Below, in pieces: positions 31,115 through 41,806 of a stretch of DNA of 64,000 bases. The translations under genes and the position numbers were made by a program. This DNA comes from Aeromonas popoffii (GTDB lineage: Bacteria > Pseudomonadota > Gammaproteobacteria > Enterobacterales > Aeromonadaceae). Under the pieces are notes generated by a model. The model searched no databases, had not been told where the DNA came from, and saw only the letters and a program-made list of their open reading frames with translations. Position 1 is the first letter of the stretch. Each line of letters starts with the position of its first letter. The stretch lies in contig NZ_CDBI01000047.1 in the NCBI RefSeq assembly GCF_000820025.1, forward strand, positions 124,001-188,000, in the 5' to 3' direction.

Positions 31115-32443
31115 ATGAGAATCCTGATCATAGGTGGCGAAGCCGCCGGTATGAGTGCGGCGGCCAAGGCGCGCCGACTGGCCAAAGAGGCTGACATAGT
31201 GGTGTACGAGGCTTCCGAGGTGATCTCCTTCGGTGCCTGCGGCCTGCCTTACTTCGTCGGTGACGAGTTTCAGGAGCCCGGCTACATGGCCGAGTTCACC
31301 CCCGAGCAGTTCGCTGCCAAGGGGATTGAGGTCAAGATTGGTCACCGGGTGCTCAGCATCGACCCGGCTGCCCAGACCCTGGTGGTGGAGCACAACGGCG
31401 ATACCTTCACCGATCGCTACGATCGACTGATGATTGCCACCGGTGCCCGTGAAGTGATGCCCCCCATCCCCGGTTTGCAGCAGCAAGGGGTATTCGGTCT
31501 GCGCCGGATGGCCGACGGACTGGCGTTGAAGGAGGCGGTACAGGACAAGCGCAACACCCGCGCCCTGGTGATTGGCTCCGGCTTTATCGGGCTGGAAGTG
31601 GTCGAGGCGCTGGTCCATCAGGGCAAAGAAGTGCGCCTGATCGAGCTGGCGGATCGGGTCATCCCGGATGCCTTCGACAGCGAAATCACCCATCACATCG
31701 AAACCGAACTGCGCGAGCAGGGCGTCTCTCTCCATCTGGGTGAGCGCGTTGAGGTGTTGCTGGGGGATGGCAGGGTGACCGGCGTGCGAACCAGCCAGGG
31801 CGAGTACGAGGCCGATATCGTGGTGGTCTGCACCGGGGTCAAGCCCAACACCGAGTTTCTGGCTGACACTGGCATCAAACGGCTGGCCAATGGCGCCATC
31901 GAGGTGGACAGGCAGGGCCGTACCTCGCTGGCCAACGTCTGGTCTGCCGGCGACTGCGCCAGCGTCTGGCACAGCGTCAAGCAGCAGCAGGTCTATGTGC
32001 CGCTCGCCACCATCGCCAACAAGCTGGGTCGGATGGTGGGCGAGAACCTGGCCGGGGGCGAGCAGACGTTCCCGGGCACCCTCGGCTCTGCGGCGCTCAA
32101 GGTACTGGGGCTGGAGGTGGGGCGCACCGGTCTCTGTGAGCAAGAGGCCCAGGCGATGGGCATCGATTATCGCACCGTGGTGATCAAGGACAAGTGCCAC
32201 ACCAACTACTGCCCGGGTCAGTCAGATATCCACGTCAAGCTGGTGTTTGATCCGGCCAGCAAGCGGCTGCTGGGCGGCCAGATCCTGGGTCGCAAGGGGG
32301 CGGTCCACCGCATCGACGCGCTGGCGGTCGCCATCACCATGGGAGTGACTACCGAGCAGCTTGGCATGCTGGACTTTGCCTATGCCCCCCCCTTCTCTCG
32401 CACCTGGGACGTGCTCAACGTGGCGGGCAATGTGGCGAGATAA
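31115..32443 (+). CDS. CoA-disulfide reductase family oxidoreductase
   Basis: This is an FAD/NAD(P)H pyridine nucleotide-disulfide oxidoreductase of 442 residues. It has the FAD motif IGGEAAGMSAAAKARR, the single redox-active cysteine in SFGACGLPYFVG (as in CoA-disulfide reductases and NADH:polysulfide reductases), the second dinucleotide motif VIGSGFIGLEVVE, the FAD-binding VWSAGDCA and a C-terminal dimerisation domain. It would reduce CoA disulfide, or CoA/glutathione persulfide and polysulfide. Given the cysteine and cystine genes upstream, disulfide or sulfane-sulfur reduction is likely. ATG 31115 has AAGGAA upstream. Confidence 0.9.
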   Translation: MRILIIGGEAAGMSAAAKARRLAKEADIVVYEASEVISFGACGLPYFVGDEFQEPGYMAEFTPEQFAAKGIEVKIGHRVLSIDPAAQTLVVEHNGDTFTDRYDRLMIATGAREVMPPIPGLQQQGVFGLRRMADGLALKEAVQDKRNTRALVIGSGFIGLEVVEALVHQGKEVRLIELADRVIPDAFDSEITHHIETELREQGVSLHLGERVEVLLGDGRVTGVRTSQGEYEADIVVVCTGVKPNTEFLADTGIKRLANGAIEVDRQGRTSLANVWSAGDCASVWHSVKQQQVYVPLATIANKLGRMVGENLAGGEQTFPGTLGSAALKVLGLEVGRTGLCEQEAQAMGIDYRTVVIKDKCHTNYCPGQSDIHVKLVFDPASKRLLGGQILGRKGAVHRIDALAVAITMGVTTEQLGMLDFAYAPPFSRTWDVLNVAGNVAR

Positions 32444-32450
32444 CAGGATA

Positions 32451-32484
32451 AGGAGGATGGCGCATAGCACTGCGCCATCCTCCT
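32451..32484 (+). terminator. Hairpin after the CoA-disulfide reductase gene
   Basis: A 14-bp perfect stem, AGGAGGATGGCGCA (32451-32464) with its complement at 32471-32484. Confidence 0.65.
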
Positions 32485-32513
32485 CGTCACGGCCTGGACC
32501 ACATGGCAGGCAT

Positions 32514-32544
32514 AAAAAAACCGATGCCTGGGCATCGGTTTTTT
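32514..32544. terminator. Bidirectional terminator, CoA-disulfide reductase gene / bamD
   Basis: A-run, ACCGATGCC, 2-nt loop, GGCATCGGT, T-run. It works in both directions between two convergent genes. Confidence 0.9.
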
Positions 32545-32569
32545 GTTGCGACCGGTTTAGCCATTTCGC

Positions 32570-33325
32570 TCAGCCACGGCCGAGGCGGTTGTCCGGGTAG
32601 TTCTTGGCCAGCACTTCGCGGGCATTCTGAGTCAGGGCCGGCATCTTCAGGGTCTCGTAAGACCGGACCATGATCTCCAGCGCCTTCTCGGTTTCGGCCG
32701 TGTCGGGATAGGTCTCGACAATCAGCTTGGCCCGGTTGGCGGCGGCGATCAGCGCGTTGCGCTTCACGTAGAACTCGGCCACGCTCAGGTCGTAGCGGGC
32801 AAGGCGGTTCTTCAGGCCGATCATGCGAGCACGGGCATCGGCGGCATAGACACTGTTGGGATAGTTCTGCAACAGCGTCTTGAAGTCCTGGAAGGCCTGA
32901 CGGGCATAAGAGGGGTCTTTATCGTCCCGATCGATGCTCAGGAGGTCCTGGAAGAAGTTGTAATCGCTGGCCATGTTGGTCAGGCCGCGCATGTAGAACA
33001 CATAATCGATATTTTTATGCGCCGGATTGAGGCGGATAAAACGGTCGATATTGGCGATCGCCTGGGCGGTATCGTCCTGTTTGTAGTAGGCGTAAATGAG
33101 GTCAAGCTGAACCTGGTTGGAGTAGGCGCCGAAAGGATAACGCGAGTCCAATGCTTCCAATAATTCGATAGCATTCACGTAGTTACCGGCATCCAGCTTG
33201 AGGCGTGCTTTCTGGTACAGGGTCTCCGGCGGTTCGTCGGGGACCTTGGGTTTGGTGCTGGAACAGCCCGTGATCAAGGTAGCAACCAAGGCGAGCGACA
33301 TCAGCAGGTGAGACTTCTTTCCCAT
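32570..33325 (-). CDS. bamD: Outer-membrane assembly lipoprotein BamD
   Basis: This is an essential partner of BamA in beta-barrel insertion. The lipoprotein has 251 residues: signal and lipobox LITGCSS, then TPR repeats (YQKARLKLDAGNYVNAIELL and following) similar to E. coli BamD/YfiO. The ATG encoding MGKKSHLL (33325) gives a normal lipoprotein signal; ATG 33334 is possible. It is divergent from rluD, the arrangement seen in enterics and relatives. Confidence 0.95.
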   Translation of the reverse strand: MGKKSHLLMSLALVATLITGCSSTKPKVPDEPPETLYQKARLKLDAGNYVNAIELLEALDSRYPFGAYSNQVQLDLIYAYYKQDDTAQAIANIDRFIRLNPAHKNIDYVFYMRGLTNMASDYNFFQDLLSIDRDDKDPSYARQAFQDFKTLLQNYPNSVYAADARARMIGLKNRLARYDLSVAEFYVKRNALIAAANRAKLIVETYPDTAETEKALEIMVRSYETLKMPALTQNAREVLAKNYPDNRLGRG

Positions 33326-33442
33326 CAACAACATCCGGTCCATTTCCACGAAATTGGCAAAGTATCCGTTATGCTTGGCTAAAAGAAAAGCTAGAATACC
33401 CGGATTATTTCGAATTGATACCCCCCGCTCAAGAGACCATAC

Positions 33443-34423
33443 ATGAGCCAGCATATTGAACTGACAGGCGAATTTCAGGATCACCAATTCGGGCAGAGAC
33501 TCGACCAGGCCCTTGCTGAATTATTTCCAGACTACTCCCGAACACGCATCAAGGAGTGGATTTTACAGGACAGAGTGACCCTGGATGGTCAGGTTGCGAA
33601 CACCCCGCGCGAGAAGGTAATGGCCGGGCAACAGGTACATGTAGATGTCGAGCTGGAAGATGACACCCGCTGGGATGCTCAGGACATAGCACTCAACATC
33701 GTCTACGAAGATGAACACATTCTGGTGATCGACAAACCGGCCGGTCTGGTGGTTCACCCGGGTGCAGGCACGCCGGATGGCACCATACTCAACGCCCTGC
33801 TGCATCGCTATCCCGGCATTGCCGAGGTACCCCGCGCCGGTATAGTGCACCGTCTGGATAAAGACACCACCGGCCTGATGGTGGTTGCCAAAACGGTGCC
33901 CGCCCAGACTCATCTGGTGGAGGCGCTGCAGGCGCGCCAGATCACCCGTGAGTATGAAGCCATCGCCATTGGTCACATGACCGCTGGCGGCACAGTTGAT
34001 GCCCCCATCGGCCGTCACCCGACCCAGCGTACCCACATGGCTGTGGTGCCCAATGGCCGTCCTTCCGTGACCCACTACCGGGTACACGAGAAATTCCGTG
34101 GCCACACCCGTCTGCGTCTGCGTCTGGAAACCGGTCGTACCCACCAGATCCGTGTGCACATGGCGCACATCAAGCATCCGCTGGTGGGGGATCCCGCCTA
34201 CGGTGGCCGTCTGCGCCTGCTGCGCAATGCAACCCCGGAGCTGACCCAGATGCTGCGCAGCTTCAATCGTCAGGCGTTGCATGCGACCATGCTGCAACTG
34301 GCGCACCCCATCACGGGTGAAGTGATGCAGTGGCACTCCGCCACACCGCAAGACATGGTGGATCTGATGGAAGTGCTGCGCGCGGATACCCTCGCCAATC
34401 CGGACGATCTGGTCTGGAACTGA
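33443..34423 (+). CDS. rluD: 23S rRNA pseudouridine synthase D
   Basis: This enzyme makes the pseudouridines at 1911, 1915 and 1917 in helix 69 of 23S rRNA. It has 326 residues: an S4-like RNA-binding N-terminal domain and the RluA-family catalytic motif RAGIVHRLDKDTTGL with its essential Asp. Then come ETGRTHQIRVHM and HPLVGDPAYGG. It is followed 105 bp later by pgeF, as in E. coli (rluD-yfiH-clpB). Confidence 0.96.
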   Translation: MSQHIELTGEFQDHQFGQRLDQALAELFPDYSRTRIKEWILQDRVTLDGQVANTPREKVMAGQQVHVDVELEDDTRWDAQDIALNIVYEDEHILVIDKPAGLVVHPGAGTPDGTILNALLHRYPGIAEVPRAGIVHRLDKDTTGLMVVAKTVPAQTHLVEALQARQITREYEAIAIGHMTAGGTVDAPIGRHPTQRTHMAVVPNGRPSVTHYRVHEKFRGHTRLRLRLETGRTHQIRVHMAHIKHPLVGDPAYGGRLRLLRNATPELTQMLRSFNRQALHATMLQLAHPITGEVMQWHSATPQDMVDLMEVLRADTLANPDDLVWN

Positions 34424-34474
34424 TGCGATAGGGCCTGCGTCGGTTTCTGCCGTCATCCGGCCCGAATCGATGCC

Positions 34475-34507
34475 AAACGGGGTTCCCTTTCAGGAGCCCC
34501 GTTTTTA
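34475..34507 (+). terminator. Hairpin between rluD and pgeF
   Basis: AAACGGGG (34475-34482) pairs with CCCCGTTT (34497-34504), then TT. It ends about 20 bp before the pgeF start. Confidence 0.75.
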
Positions 34508-34528
34508 TATGAATGAAAGGAGCCACAG

Positions 34529-35266
34529 ATGAAATGGATCGAACCCGACTGGCCAGCCCCGGCTTGCGTCAGAGCCCTGTCGACCACCCGGGATGGCGGC
34601 GAGAGTGAAGGGGTGTTCGCCGGTCTCAATCTGGGCGCCCATGTGGGGGACGCGCCAGCGCGGGTCGAGGCCAATCGTGCCCGCTTGCAGCAGGCCGCCC
34701 GGATCCCCGGCCCCCTTAACTGGCTCAATCAGGTGCACGGTACCGTCGTTCATCCGGTCAGCAACCAGTATGATGCCGTGCCGGATGCCGATGCGGCTTG
34801 CGCCCATGAGGCAGGGCAGGCCTGCATAGTGATGACCGCCGACTGCCTGCCGGTGCTCTTTTGCGATCGGGCAGGTACTGTGGTGGCAGCCGCCCATGCC
34901 GGTTGGCGCGGGCTGCAAGGTGGGGTATTGGAAGCCAGCATCCGGGCCATGGGTTGCGATCCTCGCGATCTTCTCGCCTGGCTTGGCCCGGCCATAGGCC
35001 CCGCGGCGTTCGAGGTGGGGGGCGAGGTGCGCGATGCTTTTATGGCGGAGCAGGCCGAAGCGGAAGCGGCATTCGAACCTTCGCCCAACGAGGGGAAATG
35101 GCTGGCGGATATCTACCGGTTGGCCCGGTTGCGGCTGGACCGGGCCGGTGTGAGCGCGATTTATGGCGGCGAGTTCTGCACCTTCGGCGATAGCGAACGG
35201 TTCTACTCTTATCGTCGCGATGGCCAGACTGGCCGGATGGCCTCCATCATCTGGTTGGCCCGCTAA
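34529..35266 (+). CDS. pgeF: Purine nucleoside phosphorylase/peptidoglycan-editing factor PgeF
   Basis: This is a YfiH-family multicopper-oxidase-like fold protein of 245 residues. Metal ligands are in NQVHG, MTADCLPVLFCD and AAAHAGWRGLQGG. Homologues remove L-Ser wrongly built into peptidoglycan precursors (PgeF), or act as purine nucleoside phosphorylases (LACC1-type). The gene order rluD-pgeF-clpB is conserved. The start is ATG with AAAGGAG upstream. Confidence 0.94.
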   Translation: MKWIEPDWPAPACVRALSTTRDGGESEGVFAGLNLGAHVGDAPARVEANRARLQQAARIPGPLNWLNQVHGTVVHPVSNQYDAVPDADAACAHEAGQACIVMTADCLPVLFCDRAGTVVAAAHAGWRGLQGGVLEASIRAMGCDPRDLLAWLGPAIGPAAFEVGGEVRDAFMAEQAEAEAAFEPSPNEGKWLADIYRLARLRLDRAGVSAIYGGEFCTFGDSERFYSYRRDGQTGRMASIIWLAR

Positions 35267-35268
35267 GA

Positions 35269-35286
35269 ACCGGATACGTATCCGGT
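35269..35286. repeat. 18-bp palindrome after pgeF
   Basis: ACCGGATACGTATCCGGT is a perfect palindrome three bases after the pgeF stop codon. It is probably an mRNA hairpin. Confidence 0.5.
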
Positions 35287-35383
35287 CAGCAATTGCCCCA
35301 CCCCTGTCACTGCCAAGCCAGTCCGAGAGGGGCGGGTATTCTGTCTGTTCCCCACTTTGCAGAAAAAATAACCAACCCTTCCC

Positions 35384-35409
35384 CTTGAAATAGCCCGTAC
35401 GGGCCTCAT
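35384..35409 (+). promoter_or_regulatory. Sigma-32 heat-shock promoter of clpB
   Basis: CTTGAAA (35384-35390), 13-bp spacer, CCTCAT (35404-35409). This matches the RpoH consensus (CTTGAAA-N13-CCCCAT) and lies about 65 bp before the clpB ATG, as expected for a disaggregase gene. Confidence 0.88.
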
Positions 35410-35473
35410 CTTTCATCTCAGAAAGTTATGTTGTTTGCCGCACGAGCGGCGTCTGTCTGAAAGGGGGAGCGCG

Positions 35474-38047
<2,574 letters not shown>

Positions 38048-38061
38048 GCGGATGGTCGATG

Positions 38062-38093
38062 AAAAACGCAGGCTTAGTGCCTGCGTTTTGTTT
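38062..38093 (+). terminator. Terminator of clpB
   Basis: ACGCAGGC (38066-38073) pairs with GCCTGCGT (38079-38086), then TTTGTTTT. Confidence 0.9.
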
Positions 38094-38107
38094 TAAGGGT
38101 AAATGCG

Positions 38108-38932
38108 ATGCTCAAGTTTTCCGTGCTGGTGGATGATGATGTTCATCTGCCCGGCTGCTTGCCTGAAAAGGGGCTGTCGTTACTGTTGGAGTGCGATGGC
38201 CTCAAGGTGCTGTTTGACAGCGGCCGTGGTCAGGCGTTGCAGCACAATGCTGCCGTGATGGGGATCGATCTCGCTTCGCTCACTCATGTGGTGCTCTCTC
38301 ACGGTCATTACGATCATGTGGGCGGTATCAGCTTGCTGCCGGTCTATTCCGACCCGATCCCCTTGATAGCCTGTCCGGATGTGTTCTGCGAACGGGGCTA
38401 TTTTCTGCCGTTGCCCTTCTTGCGTCGCAACCTTTATCGCCTCTCGGGGGATTTGGTGCGGGAGTCGCTGGTGGCGAGGGGCTTGCTTGCCCACTGCTCG
38501 GCCGAGCAGATGTGGCTTTCGGAACGTCTGGTGTTCCTCGGGAGCGTAGCGCGGCGCGACAAGGCCGCTCCTTCCCTGCTTGGCTACATACTGCGTGGTG
38601 GGCGAATAGAGAAGGACGCCATATCGGATGATTCGGCGCTGGCCTACAAGAGCCCTCGTGGGCTCATCATCTTCATTGGCTGCGGTCACGCCGGGGTCGA
38701 AAATATTGTCCAACGGGCCAAGGAGGTGTGTGGTGATGAGCGAGTGTATGCCGTCATCGGTGGCTTGCATTTGAAATTTTCCAGCCCGCAGCGAGCTGCG
38801 GCACTGGGCATGTATCTGCAACAGGAGGAGGTGGAGAGCCTCTTCGCCTGCCATTGCACCGGCAAACGGAAAGTGGGGCTGCCACGGCAGACCAACATAG
38901 GTGCGGGGTTCGCATATGTATTTCCGCCATAA
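38108..38932 (+). CDS. MBL-fold metallohydrolase
   Basis: This is a metallo-beta-lactamase superfamily protein of 274 residues. The zinc-binding motif is SHGHYDHVGG, with later IGCGHAGVENI and a C-terminal GLHL and CHCTG. The pattern resembles the Fe/Zn hydrolase family often annotated as 'dihydropterin beta-ribofuranosylaminobenzene phosphate synthase-like'. Substrate unknown. It may be transcribed with clpB by read-through. Confidence 0.85.
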   Translation: MLKFSVLVDDDVHLPGCLPEKGLSLLLECDGLKVLFDSGRGQALQHNAAVMGIDLASLTHVVLSHGHYDHVGGISLLPVYSDPIPLIACPDVFCERGYFLPLPFLRRNLYRLSGDLVRESLVARGLLAHCSAEQMWLSERLVFLGSVARRDKAAPSLLGYILRGGRIEKDAISDDSALAYKSPRGLIIFIGCGHAGVENIVQRAKEVCGDERVYAVIGGLHLKFSSPQRAAALGMYLQQEEVESLFACHCTGKRKVGLPRQTNIGAGFAYVFPP

Positions 38933-38957
38933 AAAAACGGCAATCCGAAGATTGCCG
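38931..38957 (-). terminator. Minus-strand terminator downstream of asnA region
   Basis: CGGCAATC, loop TTCG, GATTGCCG, then seven T residues, reading leftward on the minus strand. It lies 290 bp past the asnA stop codon and just beyond the two extra asnA-like 3' ends. It is therefore probably the original asnA terminator. Confidence 0.85.
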
Positions 38958-39022
38958 GGAGGAATGTAGTAACGCGACCTTGCGTGGGTTGAGCGGGTCG
39001 CAGGGGCAAGCCCCGGTTTCGC

Positions 39023-39043
39023 AGAGGGTCAGGGTGACCCTCT
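39023..39043. repeat. Hairpin beside the distal asnA tail copy
   Basis: AGAGGGTCA, 3 nt, TGACCCTCT. A perfect 9-bp stem directly after the third asnA-like tail. Confidence 0.6.
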
Positions 39044-39045
39044 CC

Positions 39046-39105
39046 TTACAGCATGCCCGTGATGCGCTCTATCATCCCGGGCGGCCACACACCTGTCAGG
39101 TCTGA
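39046..39105 (-). pseudogene. Distal relic of asnA 3' end (copy 3)
   Basis: Read on the minus strand, this ends GVWPPGMIERITGML plus stop, against the asnA ending [15 protein letters not shown] plus stop. Eight of 15 residues match, in the same phase and with the stop codon in the same place. It is the most diverged of the three asnA ends in tandem here. Confidence 0.6.
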
Positions 39106-39135
39106 CCTGCGTGCCACAGCACACAGGTCAGACCC
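39101..39135. repeat. Inverted repeat between asnA tail copies
   Basis: GGTCTGACCTG and CAGGTCAGACC form a perfect 11-bp inverted repeat around a short loop, between tail copies 2 and 3. It could be a terminator-like hairpin belonging to copy 2. Confidence 0.55.
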
Positions 39136-39150
39136 ATTGAATTATCTTGC

Positions 39151-39229
39151 TTACAGCATGCCCGGCACGGCGGCCTTCATCTCGGGGGACCAGACGCCGA
39201 CCTGTGTCTGTTTGTCGATATGCTCCTTT
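39151..39229 (-). pseudogene. Proximal relic of asnA 3' end (copy 2)
   Basis: Read on the minus strand, this gives KEHIDKQTQVGVWSPEMKAA then VPGML and a stop codon. The asnA end is [19 protein letters not shown] then VPGML and stop. About 75 bp align with one in-frame 3-bp difference. Only the last 25 codons are present, with no asnA body upstream. The real asnA end (39244) lies just beyond it. Confidence 0.8.
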
Positions 39230-39243
39230 ACGAGAAAACCGGC

Positions 39244-40236
39244 TTACAACATGCCCGGCACGGCGGCCTTAATTTCAGAGGGCCAGACGCCGACCTGTAC
39301 CTGACCGATATGCTCTTTTTGCAGCAGCAACATGGCCAGACGGGATTGGCCTATGCCGCCGCCTATGGTCTGCGGCATGCGCGCAGCCAGCAGATCCTGG
39401 TGCCAGTCGTATTGCAGGCGATCTTCATCGCCGGTGATGGCGAGCTGGCGGCGCAGGGCCTCGGAGTCCACCCGGATCCCCATGGAGGAGATCTCGAAAC
39501 TGTCTTCCAGCACCGGGTTCCACACCAGAATGTCACCGTTCAGGCCGGCCAGACCCAGCTCGCTGTGGCTGCTCCAGTCGTCATAGTCAGGGGCGCGTAC
39601 ATCGTGGCGCTCGCCGTGGGAGAGGGCCCCGCCGATACCGATGAGGAAGACGGCGCCCAGCTCCTTGGCGATGGCGCGCTCGCGCCCCTTGGCGTCGAGA
39701 TCCGGGTAACGGGTCAGCAGCGCTTCGCTGTGCAGGAACTGGATCTCGCTTGGCAGGAAAGGGGTCAGCTCATGCTCGGCACAGACGGCCCGCTCGGTGG
39801 CCTTGATGGCAGCCCAGATGCCGCGCACCGTCTCCTGCAGATAGGCCAGATCGCGGCGCTCGCTCGGCATCACCTTCTCCCAGTCCCACTGATCCACGTA
39901 GACGGAGTGGATGGGGGTCAACTTGTCTTCGTCCGGACGCAACGCCTTCATGTGGGTGTAGATACCCTCACCCGGGCCAAAGCCGAAGCGACCCAGGGTC
40001 TGGCGCTTCCACTTGGCCAGTGAGTGCACCACCTCGTAGCTGTGTTCGGGGAGTGTCTTCACCTTGACCTGCACCGCATTCTCGTGGCCAGAGAGGTTGT
40101 CTTGAGTGCCATCACCGACCCGGCTCAGAATGGGGGCTTGCACCTCCATCAGACCCAGTTGCTGGGCGAGTTGGCGGGAGAACATCTCTTTGACGAAGCT
40201 GATCTGTTGTTGGCTGCGAATGTAGTGCTGTTTCAT
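39244..40236 (-). CDS. asnA: Aspartate-ammonia ligase (asparagine synthetase A)
   Basis: This enzyme makes asparagine from aspartate, ammonia and ATP. With ATG 40236 it has 330 residues, exactly the E. coli AsnA length. Family stretches: [52 protein letters not shown] and the C-terminal [17 protein letters not shown]. It is divergent from its regulator gene asnC. Downstream on the same strand are two diverged copies of its last 15-25 codons. Confidence 0.97.
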   Translation of the reverse strand: MKQHYIRSQQQISFVKEMFSRQLAQQLGLMEVQAPILSRVGDGTQDNLSGHENAVQVKVKTLPEHSYEVVHSLAKWKRQTLGRFGFGPGEGIYTHMKALRPDEDKLTPIHSVYVDQWDWEKVMPSERRDLAYLQETVRGIWAAIKATERAVCAEHELTPFLPSEIQFLHSEALLTRYPDLDAKGRERAIAKELGAVFLIGIGGALSHGERHDVRAPDYDDWSSHSELGLAGLNGDILVWNPVLEDSFEISSMGIRVDSEALRRQLAITGDEDRLQYDWHQDLLAARMPQTIGGGIGQSRLAMLLLQKEHIGQVQVGVWPSEIKAAVPGML

Positions 40237-40389
40237 GCTGAATACCTGTCTCAAATTCGTTGGATGTGACGATTCTTCAACAGATTGCCAAGTAAATTCA
40301 ATATTCGTTAATAGAAATAGGCTTTGCGTGTTTTTTTCTTCAAAATAAAGCCGTCATTAATGAGATATCGTCAAAGGGAGTGCAAAAAA

Positions 40390-40851
40390 GTGTCGGAAAA
40401 TTATCGGATCGATAATCTCGATCAGGCCATCCTCACCGCCCTGATGGACAATGCGCGGATCCCTTACGCCGAGTTGGCCAAACAGCTGGCGGTCAGCCCG
40501 GGCACCATTCATGTGCGGGTGGAGAAGATGAAGCAGGCGGGGATCATCGAGGGTACACGGGTGCAGGTGAACGCGAAGAAGCTGGGCTATGACGTCTGCT
40601 GCTTCATCGGCATCAACCTCAAAAGCGCCAAGGATTATCCTTCGGCGCTGGCCAAGCTGCAGGCGCTGGATGAGGTGGTGGAAGCCTACTACACCACAGG
40701 CCACTACAGCATCTTCATGAAGGTGATGACCCGCTCCATCGACGAGTTGCAGACGGTGCTGATCCACAAGATCCAGACCATAGACGAGATCCAGTCCACT
40801 GAAACCCTGATCTCGTTACAGAATCCGATCCTGCGCGATGTGAAGCCCTGA
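40390..40851 (+). CDS. asnC: Lrp-family regulator AsnC
   Basis: AsnC activates asnA and responds to asparagine. It has 153 residues: an N-terminal HTH (PYAELAKQLAVSPGTIHVRV) and a C-terminal RAM ligand-binding domain (EAYYTTGHYSIFMKVM), closely matching E. coli AsnC. The start is GTG 40390 with AGGGAG upstream. The last 16 codons are repeated, diverged, 34 bp after the stop codon (40885-40935). Confidence 0.96.
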   Translation: MSENYRIDNLDQAILTALMDNARIPYAELAKQLAVSPGTIHVRVEKMKQAGIIEGTRVQVNAKKLGYDVCCFIGINLKSAKDYPSALAKLQALDEVVEAYYTTGHYSIFMKVMTRSIDELQTVLIHKIQTIDEIQSTETLISLQNPILRDVKP

Positions 40852-40884
40852 AGCCTATTGCGCCGCAATATCCATGTCACATGC

Positions 40885-40935
40885 GAAGCGCGCATTTCGC
40901 TGCAGCATCCGATAGTGAGAGACGTGAAACCTTGA
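40885..40935 (+). pseudogene. Relic of asnC 3' end
   Basis: In frame this reads EARISLQHPIVRDVKP plus stop, against the asnC end ETLISLQNPILRDVKP plus stop. By hand count 12 of 16 residues and 36 of 51 bases match. Most differences are conservative or at third positions, so this looks like the end of a diverged asnC allele. No other part of asnC is present. Confidence 0.8.
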
Positions 40936-40956
40936 TGAAAGAGTCTGACCGTCGGA

Positions 40957-41721
40957 TCAGGGCGCGATATAGGGGATGCCGTACTTGTCGTAGATGGCCT
41001 TGAGCCGGCCATCCCGCTTCATGTGCAACAGCTCGGCATCGTAGGCCGCCATCAGGGCCGGGGTGCCGGCATCGGCGCGAGCCCTGGTCCAGACGGTGTA
41101 GTAGGGGCTGGTCTTGAGGGGCTTGGGCAGGTAGTCGAGCTTGCCCTCCAGCCCCACCTCTTTGATCTGGGCGAAGGCGGTGACCAGCGGCATGGGCACG
41201 GCATCGATACGTCCGGCGTTCAGCTTGCGCAGTTGCAGCTGGTTGATAGGGATCCCCTGGAAGTGATATGCCGGATCGGCCAGGGCCGCCGTCAGTTCAG
41301 GGGTGTAGGAGAAGTCTTTGGTGACGCCGATGCGCCAGGGTTTGAGATCGCTCAGGGTGTCGTAGTGGATCTTCCGCATATCGGCCTTGCGCACGAAGAA
41401 GTGCCAGCTATGGCGCAGATGGGACTGCTTTGGGTAGAGTAGATAGCTCTCTCGCTCCGGCTTGTAGGAGTGGGTCATCACCAGGTCATACACGCCGGTT
41501 TCGGCATTACGGGTGAGGCGGGCGCCCGAGTCGGCCAGCTCGATCCTGATGGGGACCTTGAGCTTGCCGAAGATGGCGGTGACCATGTCCACATCCAGTC
41601 CACAGGGGCGGGCCTGGTCGTCCAGAAATTTCAGTGGCGGTTCCAGCGTGCCACCTATGACCAGTTCTTTGGCCTGGAGCCAGAGGGGAAGCAGCAGGCA
41701 GAGCAGAATGAACCTTCGCAA
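40957..41721 (-). CDS. Periplasmic amino-acid-type solute-binding protein
   Basis: This is a family 3 extracellular solute-binding protein of 254 residues with a signal peptide (RRFILLCLLLPLWLQA). The mature domain has GGTLEPPLKFLD and CGLDVDMVTAIF, then SPYYTVWTR. No permease or ATPase gene lies beside it. It may therefore be an orphan binding protein or a sensor-type protein. TTG 41721 is chosen because AGGAG lies 6 nt upstream; the in-frame extension upstream lacks a ribosome-binding site and would precede the signal peptide. Confidence 0.8.
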   Translation of the reverse strand: MRRFILLCLLLPLWLQAKELVIGGTLEPPLKFLDDQARPCGLDVDMVTAIFGKLKVPIRIELADSGARLTRNAETGVYDLVMTHSYKPERESYLLYPKQSHLRHSWHFFVRKADMRKIHYDTLSDLKPWRIGVTKDFSYTPELTAALADPAYHFQGIPINQLQLRKLNAGRIDAVPMPLVTAFAQIKEVGLEGKLDYLPKPLKTSPYYTVWTRARADAGTPALMAAYDAELLHMKRDGRLKAIYDKYGIPYIAP

Positions 41722-41806
41722 ACAACATCTCCTGCCCTGAATAGGGAACCGTCCACGGGCATAATTCAAGTATAATGGCCCGGATATTCAACAGAGACGA
41801 CCCCGG

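Noticed and set aside
38933..39243. Possible CRISPR or integron-like repeat array after asnA
   Set aside because: The repeats are diverged gene ends with stop codons in phase, not short identical repeats with unique spacers or attC-like sites.
39053..39304. Plus-strand ORFs with repeated [11 protein letters not shown] units
   Set aside because: They are antisense readings of the repeated asnA gene ends, not a repeat protein.
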